Below are positions 7,741 through 15,241 of a stretch of 33,925 nucleotides of DNA, piece by piece (the first letter of the stretch is position 1; every line of letters begins with the position of its first letter). Under the pieces are notes generated by a model that did no database searches, had not been told where the DNA came from, and saw nothing but the letters and a program-made list of their open reading frames with translations. Origin of the DNA: Lachnospiraceae bacterium (GTDB lineage Bacteria; Bacillota; Clostridia; Lachnospirales; Lachnospiraceae); assembly GCA_017962105.1 (NCBI GenBank), contig JAGCVY010000033.1, positions 1 to 33,925 on the forward strand, read 5' to 3'. The position numbers and the translations under genes were made by a program.

Positions 7741-8367
7741 TCATTGCAGCGGCTTATTGTTGTTCATAACCTGCTGCAGCTGCGCCTCCAAAAGCTCCTG
7801 ATCGACTCTCTGCTGTTGGAGTATCTGTTGCTGCATCATCTTCTGCTGAACCAGCTGCTGCTGTGCCATCTGCTGTTGAAGCATCTGTTGCTGCGCCATC
7901 TGCTGCTGTAGCATCTGCTGTTCCGCAAGCTGGCGCTGCATCACCTGCTGGCGCTCCCGCTGACTCGCGATCTGCTCCTCATAGACATCCGTAAAATACG
8001 GATTGTACTGCACGGCCATGTCGTCCACATGGTCCATCTCCGGATTCGGCTCCTGCGCCTGGTTCTGCGGCATCAAGGGCGCCGCCATATTCTGTCTCAT
8101 CATCTGCTGCTGCATCATCTGCTGCTGAAGTATTTGCTGCTGGAGCATCTGCTGCTGGTATGCATTGTTGGGCACTGTCTCCGACTTGAACGCCTTGCGG
8201 TATGTGCCGCGGATTCCCTTGATGGTTAAAAAAGAGAATATGGCAAGAGCGATCGCCCGGAAAATATCGAGACTTCCTTCCCGAATATAATCCACACCGA
8301 CCGATACCAATGCGCACGCAAACAAGATCAGCAAAAAGAAGAGAAATGCATTGATGACCTTTTTCAT
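7741..8367 (-). CDS. Gln/Met tripeptide-repeat membrane protein
   Basis: A 208-aa protein with two N-terminal transmembrane helices (about 4-24 and 36-52), a short basic loop, then two long Gln/Met-rich tracts (residues 71-92 and about 140-187). The tracts are built from QQQM, QQQI and AQQQM units and separated by a mixed linker with prolines and acids. The tracts would form extended coiled coil or a low-complexity assembly domain, facing the cytoplasm if both helices cross. No enzymatic motif is present. GGAGGAGG before ATGAAAAAG fixes the start. The repeats are encoded by CTG/TTG-rich trinucleotide runs prone to slippage, so length may vary among strains. I do not recognise a named family. 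Confidence 0.8.
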   Translation of the reverse strand: MKKVINAFLFFLLILFACALVSVGVDYIREGSLDIFRAIALAIFSFLTIKGIRGTYRKAFKSETVPNNAYQQQMLQQQILQQQMMQQQMMRQNMAAPLMPQNQAQEPNPEMDHVDDMAVQYNPYFTDVYEEQIASQRERQQVMQRQLAEQQMLQQQMAQQQMLQQQMAQQQLVQQKMMQQQILQQQRVDQELLEAQLQQVMNNNKPLQ

Positions 8368-8400
8368 AGCCTCCTCCGACACTGTCAACACCGTCATACG

Positions 8401-8430
8401 GAAAACGGGGCTGCACCAGGCAGCCCCGTT
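8401..8430 (-). terminator. Terminator of the GlsB-like gene
   Basis: ACGGGGCTGC pairs with GCAGCCCCGT around a loop, followed on the minus strand by TTTTCC. The GC stem is strong and the T-run short. Confidence 0.78.
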
Positions 8431-8464
8431 GCCATTTCGTCAGTTACAATCCGATGGCTTCCGT

Positions 8465-8707
8465 TTATTTCTTCAGGAAGAATCTTCCAAGTGCAATCAG
8501 GATGCAGGTACCGAGAACACCACCGATGATGTTACCGATGATACCATGGAAGCTGATTCCGATGAGGCCGAATACGAAGTTACCGAGAACACCACCGATA
8601 AGACCGAGGATGATGTTGATCAGCAGACTGTTCTTCGAGCCCATAAACATTCCTGCAAGCCAACCGCAGATACCACCGATTGCCAAAGAAATAAGAATAT
8701 GCCACAT
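8465..8707 (-). CDS. GlsB/YeaQ/YmgE-family small membrane protein
   Basis: An 80-aa, very hydrophobic protein with three transmembrane segments and glycine-rich helices. These include GGICGWLAG at the start, then GLIGGVLGNFVFGLIGI and GNIIGGVLGT, the pattern of transglycosylase-associated or GlsB/YeaQ/YmgE proteins (PF04226). The family is tied to general or envelope stress in several bacteria, but the molecular function is unknown. GGAGG precedes the ATG by nine bases. It has its own promoter and terminator and so is probably monocistronic. The family call is firm. Confidence 0.92.
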   Translation of the reverse strand: MWHILISLAIGGICGWLAGMFMGSKNSLLINIILGLIGGVLGNFVFGLIGISFHGIIGNIIGGVLGTCILIALGRFFLKK

Positions 8708-8788
8708 AAATATTTACCTCCGTATCATTTGTTTCGCGGGCCTTACGCAACGGCCCGTTCCTCGGGCTTTCCCCCTCGGACTGAAGTC

Positions 8789-8817
8789 ATAGTATCATAC
8801 TTTTTCGGAAAATGCAA
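8789..8817 (-). promoter_or_regulatory. Promoter of the GlsB-like gene
   Basis: TTGCAT and TACTAT lie 17 bp apart on the minus strand. The iterated motif (8806-8814) overlaps the -35 box, so the box reads TTGCATTTTCCG. Confidence 0.7.
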
Positions 8818-8830
8818 TGGTTTCGGGCCC

Positions 8831-8851
8831 AAAAATGTAAATTTAATTTAC
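8831..8851 (-). terminator. Weak AT-rich hairpin after the GH43 gene
   Basis: GTAAAT and ATTTAC form a 6-bp stem with a 3-nt loop, followed on the minus strand by ATTTTT. It may end the GH43 transcript, but the stem is weak. Confidence 0.4.
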
Positions 8852-8880
8852 TTTTAATCTTTCTAACATTATCTTAATCT

Positions 8881-10218
8881 TCACATCTTGCGGAAGGTAA
8901 ATTCGGAAAATGCGAACAGCTCACGCCCCGCAAACATCTCCGGGAACCATCCGCCGGCCGTGCTCTCCGCCCTGAAGAACACCGCGTGCCGGCCGGTCAG
9001 GGCCTGCACATCCGAGGTATACACACCGTCTGCCAGCCCGACATCCACAACACCGATCTCCGGCCCGTCCGGCGCATCGAGGTGCACATGAACCTTAGAA
9101 TAGATCCCCCGGCCTTTCACGCGCAGCAAAAGCTGCATCGTTTTGCTTGAGAAGTCCTCGCCGAAGTCAAAGTACTTGTAGCCGAGCACACAGTCGTGGG
9201 TGATGTTCACAACACTCCGGGTGAAGGGATCATTTTCCGTCACAAAGCAGCCACCCGTAAGGTAGCAGGCAAGCTCCGCCGGCGTAATCTCGTAAGGGTT
9301 GAGGGACTCCTGGAATCCGAGGGAAGTCATCTCCACCTCAGGGATCGTTCCGTCCGGAAGGATCTCTATCTTCTCCACGCAGCCGCGGCGCGACATGATC
9401 GTGTTGTTGGTCATGCGGTGATAGAAAATGTACCACTGATCCTTGATCCTGCAGATCGAGCCGTGGTTGTTGCCGGCCGGATAGTTGATACCGTTATCCA
9501 CGATTGTCCCGCGGATCACATACGGTCCGAGGGGCTTGTCGGATGTCGCGTACATCAGCCGGCTTCCGCGGCGCGGCGAGTAGATCAGGTAGTAGGTGTC
9601 GCCGATCTTCCGCGGGGAACATGCCTCGTAGAAATCCTCCGGCTTCTGCCCCGGCGGCAGGATGTCCTCCACGAAGGTGTCGTCCTTCGTGTCCACCATG
9701 GTGTCCGCATCCAGTTCCACGCCGAAGGACCGCTCAAAGCCGCAGTACACGTACACACGGCCGTCATCGTCCACCAGGACACCCGGGTCCACGAACCAGC
9801 CGTCGCCGTAGCCCACCTCGTGGGGCGTCACCGGCTCCCCGTGGCGGTACTGATCGATCAGGGTGAAGGGTCCCTCCGGCTTGTCGCTCACTGCGACGCA
9901 CCCGTGGGCGCCCATAATATATGCATAAAGGTAGTAGCGGCCGTCCTTCTCCACAACGTCCGGGGCGAAGAGATAGCCGTCCGTCCACGCTGCGGTGTCA
10001 CTCTTGTGATCCGTATCGTCCGCCGTATGGAAAATGTGACCGTGGCAGGTCCAGTGGTTCAGATCGTCGACGGACGCAGACCAGCAGAGAAGCTTGTGGT
10101 CGCAAAATGCATCCGAAGCCGCCTGGTCATGGCTTCCGTACACATACACGCGGTCTCCGAACACCCGCGGTTCTCCGTCCGGAATATACTCCCACAAGGG
10201 CAAATAGGGGTTTGGCAT
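8881..10218 (-). CDS. Glycoside hydrolase family 43 protein with C-terminal beta-sandwich
   Basis: A 445-aa predicted arabinofuranosidase, xylosidase or related enzyme. The five-bladed propeller spans about residues 1-315. Expected catalytic acids are visible: general base D14 (IPDGEPR), pKa modulator D144 (FVDPGVLVDDDG) and general acid E198 (YEACSP). Repeated blade signatures such as DGRYYLYAY and DTYYLIYSP agree. Residues about 325-445 resemble a CBM6-type carbohydrate-binding beta-sandwich. There is no signal peptide, so it probably acts inside the cell on imported oligosaccharides. AGGAGG is five bases from the ATG. It follows alr by 50 bp without an obvious terminator and may share its transcript. 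The exact sugar cannot be assigned. Confidence 0.9.
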   Translation of the reverse strand: MPNPYLPLWEYIPDGEPRVFGDRVYVYGSHDQAASDAFCDHKLLCWSASVDDLNHWTCHGHIFHTADDTDHKSDTAAWTDGYLFAPDVVEKDGRYYLYAYIMGAHGCVAVSDKPEGPFTLIDQYRHGEPVTPHEVGYGDGWFVDPGVLVDDDGRVYVYCGFERSFGVELDADTMVDTKDDTFVEDILPPGQKPEDFYEACSPRKIGDTYYLIYSPRRGSRLMYATSDKPLGPYVIRGTIVDNGINYPAGNNHGSICRIKDQWYIFYHRMTNNTIMSRRGCVEKIEILPDGTIPEVEMTSLGFQESLNPYEITPAELACYLTGGCFVTENDPFTRSVVNITHDCVLGYKYFDFGEDFSSKTMQLLLRVKGRGIYSKVHVHLDAPDGPEIGVVDVGLADGVYTSDVQALTGRHAVFFRAESTAGGWFPEMFAGRELFAFSEFTFRKM

Positions 10219-10268
10219 AGGAACCTCCTGTCATCTGTAAACTGCAGCGCCTCCCGCAACAGCCGGGA

Positions 10269-11462
10269 TCACATGCGCAGCATCAACTCCTCTTCGATAA
10301 TCTCGCCGCCGCGGATATAGTGTCGCGGCACGCGTTTGCTGACGGCGCAGGTGAGTTCGTAGGGGATTGTTCCCGCAAGCTGTGCCATCGTCTCGATGGG
10401 ATTGTGCGGTCCGAAGATTTCAATCTCGGAGCCGATTCCCACATCCGGCTTGTCCGTCAGGTCGATCATGCACATATCCATGCAGATCTTGCCGCGCTGC
10501 GGCGCCGGCCCGTCAGCCGTCATCAGGCTGCACCGGTTGGAGAGGCAGCGGAAGAAACCGTCTGCGTATCCGTAGGGCAGCACGCCGATGCGCTCGGTAT
10601 GTGTTGTTTTATAGATGCCGCCGTAACTGATCGCCGTCCCGGCGGGATAAATCTTGATCGTAGAAACATTGGTCTTCAGCGCCATCACCGGCTTCAGTCC
10701 GAGTTCCGCCGCAAAATCCCCGTAACCGTACAGAAGAAGTCCCGGCCGGACCATATCAAGGAAGGTCTCCGGATAGCGTGCGACCGCTCCGGTGTTCGCA
10801 CAATGGCGGAGCGCAAACTTCCGTCCGATCCGCTCCTCAACGCCGGCGATCACATCGGTGAACAGTTGAAACTGATGCTAAGTATAAGCCTTCGCTTCCT
10901 CGCCCGGCTCATCGGAAACCGCAAAATGAGTGAATATCCCCTCGGCGTCGAGTCCCTGCATGGAAACCGCTTCACATATGCCTTCTACTCCTGTAGAAAA
11001 CATGTCGCCGTCGCAGAGATACCCAAGTCTGGACATTCCCGTATCCACCTTGATGTGGATCCGCAGCGTCCCGCCTAAGCGTGTCGCTTCCTCCGAGTAC
11101 TCCACCGCCTTCGCCTTGCAGGTGACTGCCTGTGTGATATCATATTGAAGAAGTCTCTCAACCTGCTCCTTCGGCGTATGGCCTAGGATCAGGATCGGCA
11201 TAGTGATTCCGTTCAGGCGAAGCTCCATCGCCTCGTCGATACTGCTGACTGCGAGATAATCCGCGCCTTCCTCCTGAAGTGTCCGTGCCACGACAACCGC
11301 GCCGTGCCCGTACGCATCTGCCTTCACAACACCCAAAAAACGAACTTTCTTCCCGTCCGCACCGCTGTTTCCGGCGTTCACCCGTGCACACAGCGTCCGG
11401 AAATTGTGAACCAGCGCGTCCAGATCAATCTCCGACCAGGTTCGTATCAAAGTAGATTCCAT
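10269..11462 (-). pseudogene. alr: Alanine racemase interrupted by an in-frame TAG
   Basis: A PLP enzyme that converts L-alanine to D-alanine for peptidoglycan. Full reading would give 397 positions, normal for the family. The PLP lysine is in VVKADAYGHGA and the catalytic tyrosine in ISYGG. Codon 195 is TAG (10878-10880). The frame continues without any shift into HQFQLFTDVIAGVEERIG, and both halves are otherwise intact. Homologues usually carry Lys, Glu, Gln or Arg here, so one base change from AAG, GAG or CAG explains it. TAG ends the radical SAM gene in this same window, so general reassignment is unlikely. Options are a recent nonsense mutation, a sequencing error or readthrough. The start follows GAGGCGG. 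Its promoter is at 11527-11555. Confidence 0.85.
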
Positions 11463-11526
11463 GTTTCCGCCTCGCAAAATGGTACATCGAAGCTCCCCAC
11501 CCGGGAGCGCCGACTGTATTTGCCTT

Positions 11527-11555
11527 ATTGTACCACAGGACAGGGCGTACCGCAA
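11527..11555 (-). promoter_or_regulatory. Promoter of alr
   Basis: TTGCGG and TACAAT are separated by 17 bp on the minus strand, about 65 bp upstream of the alr ATG. Confidence 0.65.
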
Positions 11556-11659
11556 CTCTACGGAATGCGTTTTGGCGACACAAAAATGCTTGGAAAATAG
11601 CGGATATTTTCGTATTTTACGTAATGAACCCCCCGGTGGAAGACGGCCCTCTTTTTCCG

Positions 11660-11688
11660 TTGACAAATCTTCCCTCGCGTTGTTTACT
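11660..11688 (+). promoter_or_regulatory. Promoter of the MATE exporter gene
   Basis: A perfect TTGACA and TTTACT are 17 bp apart. The inferred transcript starts about 22 bp before the ATG at 11717. Confidence 0.65.
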
Positions 11689-11716
11689 GAAAAAAAGCCC
11701 TGCGGGGGAAAATCGC

Positions 11717-13108
11717 ATGAAAACCGATGCTAAGGAAATCAGATTTTTCGAGCAGGAACCGGTTCCGGTCGCCATCGCGCACCTCGCCCTTCCGACGATT
11801 GTCGGACAGATCATTCTGGTGCTTTACAACATGGCCGACACCTTTTTCATCGGTCTGACCGGAAGCGACGCCAAGCTGGCCGCTGTGACCGTATGCCTGC
11901 CCGCATTCATGTTCCTTTCTGCGATTGCCAACCTGTTCGGAGTCGGCGGTGCCGGGGAATCGGCCCGCAGTTTGGGAAGCAGTGACAGAAAGAGCGCAGG
12001 GGAAGCCTGCGCTTTTTCCTTCTGGGGATGCATCGCTCTGACCGTTCTCTACACGGCTCTTGCCGTCCTTCTCCGCCATCCCTTCACCGACATTCTGGGA
12101 GGCGGCGACCCCGAGGTGCACCGCTACGCGACGGGATATCTTCTCATCACCGTGGGGCTCGGCGGCCTCGGTACCTCCATGAACATGCTGATGGCCCATC
12201 TCTTCCGGAGCGAGGGCCGGAGCCTTGACGCAAGCATCGGCATCATCAGCGGAAGCCTCTTAAACATCGCCCTGGATCCGGTTTTTATGTTCGTGATCCT
12301 CCCGGAAGGGAAGGAAGTGCTCGGAGCTGCGATTGCCACCGCGCTCTCCAACTGGATCGCCCTCGGCATCATGTTGTATTTACAGTCCCGTCGGAAGCAT
12401 CCGTCCGTCCTGTCCTTCCGCTTCCCGCTTTCCCCCGACCGGAAAATGGTACGCCGCATTCTCGGCACCGGTCTTCCGGCCTGCATCATGACCCTGTTCG
12501 AAAACATCTCCTACGCCTGCCTCGACCGGTTGATGATGGCCAACGGAACCGCAGCCCAGGCCGGTTTGGGAGTTGCTAAAAAGATCAACATGCTCTCCCA
12601 CGCCACCGTCCGCGGTCTCACCCAGGGCGTGCTTCCGCTGATCGCATATAATCACGCCTCGAAAAATCTCAAGCGGATGAAGCGGGTGATCCGCGATACC
12701 GTGGTGATCGCTCTCGCAATCGGCGGCGGCTGCATGCTTGCATGTCTCTTCGCCGCACGGCCGTTGGTGGGCATCTTTGTCAAGCCCGGCGAGTCCCTGA
12801 CCCTGGGCATGCGGTTCCTGCGGATTCTGTGCATCGGGGCTCCGTTCTCCGCTGTGGCTTACACGTTCATCTCCTTCTTCCAGGCTGTCGGCCGCTGGCA
12901 GAGCGCGTTCGTGCTTGCCGTGCTTCGGAAGGGCTTCCTGGATATCCCTCTCATGTTCCTTCTCTGCCTCGTGAATCCGCTCTACGGCATCGTGGTCGCG
13001 ACGCCGGCTGCCGATTGCGTGTGTTTCCTGACGGCGATACTTTTGTACCGGCTGTACTATATGAGGAATTTGAGGGAAGGGGAGATGGCGAAGGAGGAAA
13101 AAAATTAA
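11717..13108 (+). CDS. MATE-family efflux transporter
   Basis: A 463-aa membrane protein with about 12 transmembrane helices in two homologous MatE halves (about residues 18-225 and 240-450). The first helix begins LALPTIVGQIILVLYNMADTFF, typical of the DinF/MepA-like bacterial branch, and GVGGAG follows. Members export drugs or cationic metabolites using Na+ or H+ gradients; the substrate here is unknown. I start at 11717 because GGGGGA lies upstream and a promoter ends at 11688, which excludes the longer open frame. It is divergent from alr. The C-terminus is short and charged (about 15 residues). A strong terminator follows. Confidence 0.92.
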   Translation: MKTDAKEIRFFEQEPVPVAIAHLALPTIVGQIILVLYNMADTFFIGLTGSDAKLAAVTVCLPAFMFLSAIANLFGVGGAGESARSLGSSDRKSAGEACAFSFWGCIALTVLYTALAVLLRHPFTDILGGGDPEVHRYATGYLLITVGLGGLGTSMNMLMAHLFRSEGRSLDASIGIISGSLLNIALDPVFMFVILPEGKEVLGAAIATALSNWIALGIMLYLQSRRKHPSVLSFRFPLSPDRKMVRRILGTGLPACIMTLFENISYACLDRLMMANGTAAQAGLGVAKKINMLSHATVRGLTQGVLPLIAYNHASKNLKRMKRVIRDTVVIALAIGGGCMLACLFAARPLVGIFVKPGESLTLGMRFLRILCIGAPFSAVAYTFISFFQAVGRWQSAFVLAVLRKGFLDIPLMFLLCLVNPLYGIVVATPAADCVCFLTAILLYRLYYMRNLREGEMAKEEKN

Positions 13109-13130
13109 GCGGAAAATCAGCGCAGGATCA

Positions 13131-13189
13131 ATACATGGCAGGAAAGGGCTCGAAAACACGTTTTCAGTCCCTTTCCTGCTATGTATTTT
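13131..13189 (+). terminator. Long-stem terminator after the MATE gene
   Basis: ATACAT-GCAGGAAAGGG pairs with CCCTTTCCTGC-ATGTAT, with an inner loop that can also pair weakly. It ends in TTTTC. Confidence 0.85.
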
Positions 13190-13293
13190 CGGTGAAAAAA
13201 TCCCCTTTGATTTGGATTATATAAATCCCTTTTGTTTACAGAAGGTTTACAAATTTTTCTTTTTGTCGTCAAACTTTCCTAATATTTGTACGA

Positions 13294-13299
13294 TATAAT
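13294..13299 (+). promoter_or_regulatory. -10 box and upstream dyad of small RNA copy 1
   Basis: A perfect TATAAT with no good -35 box at 16-18 bp. Upstream, TCAAA and TTTGT lie 11 bp apart as an imperfect dyad that is conserved in copy 2, suggesting an activator or repressor site. Confidence 0.65.
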
Positions 13300-13305
13300 G
13301 CAGTC

Positions 13306-13425
13306 AGAAAGAGAGAGGGAGACAGAAATCCCGATCATAAACAAGCCTATTCAAATTTTCATATAATATCAGCCCGGTAAGGCAAAACTTACTCGGGCTT
13401 CTCCTCTTTTATGGGGAGTTTTTTT
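13306..13425 (+). ncRNA. Small RNA, copy 1 (unrecognised family)
   Basis: Predicted transcript of about 120 nt from the TATAAT at 13294. Order: a 5' hairpin (GGGA/TCCC); an A/U-rich linker containing AAACAAGCCTATTCA; a strong hairpin in which AGCCCGGTAAG pairs with CTTACTCGGGCT around GCAAAA, with one bulge; a pyrimidine stretch TTCTCCTCTTTT; and a terminator formed with GGGGAG and seven T residues. The only open frame starts inside the -10 region and is not preserved in copy 2, so it is non-coding. The CU-rich stretch is complementary to Shine-Dalgarno sequences, which suggests trans-acting translational control. No Rfam family is recognised by eye. Confidence 0.78.
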
Positions 13426-13549
13426 GTGCCTGGGAGATTCCCTGATCCGGTTGGAAAACTTTCGGTTTGTTAACACATTCCCGGAAAAATCTTCTGAAAT
13501 GTTTACAAAGTGTTGTCTTTTCCGACAAACTCTGCTCATATTTGTACGT

Positions 13550-13555
13550 TATAAT
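13550..13555 (+). promoter_or_regulatory. -10 box and upstream dyad of small RNA copy 2
   Basis: A perfect TATAAT. The dyad here is ACAAA and TTTGT separated by about 11 bp, closer to perfect than in copy 1. The -35 box is again poor. Confidence 0.65.
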
Positions 13556-13561
13556 GCAGTC

Positions 13562-13677
13562 AGAAAGAGAGAACAAGAGGTTCTCAACCAAACAAGCCTA
13601 TTCATATTTTTCATATAATATCAGCCCGGTAAGGCAAAACTTACTCGGGCTTCTCCTCTTTCTTGGGGAACTTTTTT
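13562..13677 (+). ncRNA. Small RNA, copy 2 (unrecognised family)
   Basis: Predicted transcript of about 116 nt. The 5' hairpin is GAGAAC/GTTCTC, different in sequence from copy 1 but similar in position, so structure looks better conserved than sequence. The AAACAAGCCTATTCA linker, the AGCCCGGTAAG hairpin and the TTCTCCTCTTT stretch are nearly identical to copy 1. The final stem has changed to GGGGAA followed by C and six T residues while keeping its pairing with the CU-rich strand. Duplicate genes with separate promoters resemble multicopy regulatory sRNAs such as those found in tandem in other Firmicutes. Confidence 0.78.
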
Positions 13678-13693
13678 ACAATTCACAACTCAG

Positions 13694-13739
13694 AAAAAAC
13701 GATTGCCGCTGAAGGAACATCGGCAATCGTTTTCTTTTT
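13694..13739. terminator. Bidirectional terminator between sRNA copy 2 and the dehydratase-like gene
   Basis: ACGATTGCCG and CGGCAATCGT form a 10-bp perfect stem with a 12-nt loop. An A-run lies on the left and a T-rich run on the right, so it works for the minus-strand gene and as a backstop for the RNA. Confidence 0.88.
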
Positions 13740-13762
13740 CTTCTTTTCACTTTTCTTCCGGC

Positions 13763-15031
13763 TTACGATTTGGGGGCGCGGCCGGATGTGCTCTTTTGCT
13801 TTCCGTTCCCTTCCCGCTTTCTCTTCGGCAGCTTCATATCCACGAGCATCTGCACACGGTTGTAGTAATTCAGCTTCGAGCCGGAGGAGTCCGTCTCGAT
13901 GACCGTCAGCATTGCGTAAGGGAAGGCGGCCCGAAGGCTCGGGTACACGCCCCGGCCGGCGCAGACGTTGGGCAGGCACCCGAAGGGAGCGCTGCACAGG
14001 ATTTTCCGATATCCGTGACGGATGTAGTCCACCGCCTCCGCGCCCATCAGCCAGCCGTCGGCGTTGGTAAGGTTGTGGGACACATACGGGCGGGATTCGC
14101 GGTCCATGGTCCGGTAGCGGCTCATGGTGTGGAACCCGTGGCGGCGCATCGCAAGAAGCATCTCGTCCTGCGAGTACGTTAACAATTTCTTCACCGCCTC
14201 GAAGCCCGCGCGCTCAAGGCCCCAGGAAGCAGGCTTATGGGAGTCGATGTAATACAGCATGTACCACGAAAGGCCGTTCACATGCGCTTCGCACCCGTGC
14301 TCCTCCAGATACGGGATCAGGTTCCAGTTGCCGAGAGCACAGTATTTGACGTAAAATTCCGCCACGATGGCAATCTTCTGCCGCTTCTCGCCGGTCCTCT
14401 CGATCTCGCGGAAGGACTTGGCGATCCGGTCAAAGTTTTTCTTCATATGGTGAAGCGTTAGATGCTTCCCCAGACGGATGTCCGACTCCAGCTCCCTGAT
14501 CCACCGCTGCCGAAGAGCCTCGGTATCCCCCTTGTGGGCCTCGTAGGGTCTCGTCTGGTTGGCGAGCATCATCAGGATGTCGCCGTAGAACAGGCCGAAC
14601 AGCCCGCGGATCGCGGTGTCCAGCGTAATCTTCATGGTGATCTCATTGCAGACGTGACGCACGTTGATGGTCATCATGTGCGTGTCCGGAAAGCCTGCCT
14701 GATGCAGCGACCGCTCCATCAGCCCGATGTAGCACGCCCCGCGGCAGGCGTCACCCGCCGTAGGGATCAGCACGAAGGTCTTCTTCGGATCGTATTTTCC
14801 GCTCTTGAGCGCCCGCATCACCTGCCCCGCCATCAGCACAAACGGGTAACAGATGTCATAGTTCGAGTACTTCAGCCCCTCCTCGCGCACCGTGAACTCG
14901 TCGCTCTCATCGAGTGCCACCACCGCATACCCATTGCTCCAGAACATATACTTGAGGAGCGGAAAATGATCATCCAGCGTCGCGGGAAGCAGTATCGTGT
15001 GCTCTTCCCTGTCAGATCGAATCTTGTACAT
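13763..15031 (-). CDS. 2-hydroxyacyl-CoA dehydratase D-component-like protein (COG3581 type)
   Basis: A 422-aa protein resembling the C-terminal part of the large activase/DUF2229/HGD-D proteins of clostridia, here alone. Family cysteines that would bind a 4Fe-4S cluster are seen in YDICYP (C61), DACRGAC (C96, C100) and PFGCLPN near residue 360. True dehydratases need an ATP-dependent activase (HgdC-type), and none is in this window. The reaction is unknown for this clade. The frame is open back to a TTG at 15097, but that would leave a leader of about 5 nt behind the -10-like TAAAAT (15109-15114). I prefer the ATG at 15031, where family similarity begins. The C-terminal 20 residues are basic and low in complexity. 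Confidence 0.8.
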   Translation of the reverse strand: MYKIRSDREEHTILLPATLDDHFPLLKYMFWSNGYAVVALDESDEFTVREEGLKYSNYDICYPFVLMAGQVMRALKSGKYDPKKTFVLIPTAGDACRGACYIGLMERSLHQAGFPDTHMMTINVRHVCNEITMKITLDTAIRGLFGLFYGDILMMLANQTRPYEAHKGDTEALRQRWIRELESDIRLGKHLTLHHMKKNFDRIAKSFREIERTGEKRQKIAIVAEFYVKYCALGNWNLIPYLEEHGCEAHVNGLSWYMLYYIDSHKPASWGLERAGFEAVKKLLTYSQDEMLLAMRRHGFHTMSRYRTMDRESRPYVSHNLTNADGWLMGAEAVDYIRHGYRKILCSAPFGCLPNVCAGRGVYPSLRAAFPYAMLTVIETDSSGSKLNYYNRVQMLVDMKLPKRKREGNGKQKSTSGRAPKS

Positions 15032-15172
15032 ATCCCCAAAGCCGTAACCGGCGTCCCCTTCCGCAGGCAGAACCCTCTCCCGCAGGTTCCGCCGCAACTG
15101 TATCTATTATTTTACCATAAAAACCCTTTTCGGAAAATACGTTTTTCTCTGCCGGAGAACCCCCGTTTGGCT

Positions 15173-15201
15173 TTGACATTTTCCGTCCCCGGTAGTATAA
15201 T
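15173..15201 (+). promoter_or_regulatory. Consensus promoter of upp
   Basis: A perfect TTGACA and a perfect TATAAT are 17 bp apart. The iterated motif (15177-15185) begins inside the -35 box, giving TTGACATTTTCCG. Confidence 0.88.
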
Positions 15202-15241
15202 CAAAGGAGCGAAAAATCGCACCCCAAGGAGGAACGGCATC

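Larger units (their letters stand above)
13245..13677 (+). repeat. Two tandem copies of a small-RNA transcription unit (256-bp period)
   Basis: Copy 1 (13245-13425) and copy 2 (13501-13677) align from GTTTACAAA through promoter, transcript and terminator. The promoters are offset by exactly 256 bp. Conserved blocks are the ATATTTGTACG/TATAATGCAGTCAG region, the AAACAAGCCTATTCA block and the distal hairpin. Sequence just after the start site and between the units has diverged. Together with flanking terminators the pair fills the only gene-free stretch longer than 300 bp (13109-13762). Confidence 0.9.

Noticed and set aside
7780-8160. Trinucleotide runs as a CRISPR or microsatellite locus
   Set aside because: They lie in a single open frame encoding a coherent Gln/Met-repeat domain with a good ribosome site and membrane helices.
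9196-10320. Long open frame on the plus strand opposite the GH43 gene
   Set aside because: It has no ribosome site and reads as Val/His/Arg-rich antisense sequence, the mirror of the GH43 codons. Similar shadows at 19081-20691 and 14462-15241 were dropped for the same reason.
10878-10880. UAG reassigned as an amino acid such as pyrrolysine
   Set aside because: TAG ends the radical SAM gene just before its terminator, and no pyl genes are in the window. Reassignment is therefore not supported, though it cannot be excluded genome-wide.
13299-13370. Small peptide encoded in the tandem RNA units (starting MQSER)
   Set aside because: The ATG overlaps the -10 box, so it would not be transcribed as a start codon, and the frame is not preserved between the two copies.
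13245-13677. CRISPR array or transposon ends
   Set aside because: Only two units with a 256-bp period, no short regular repeats, no spacers, no cas genes, no terminal inverted repeats or target duplications.
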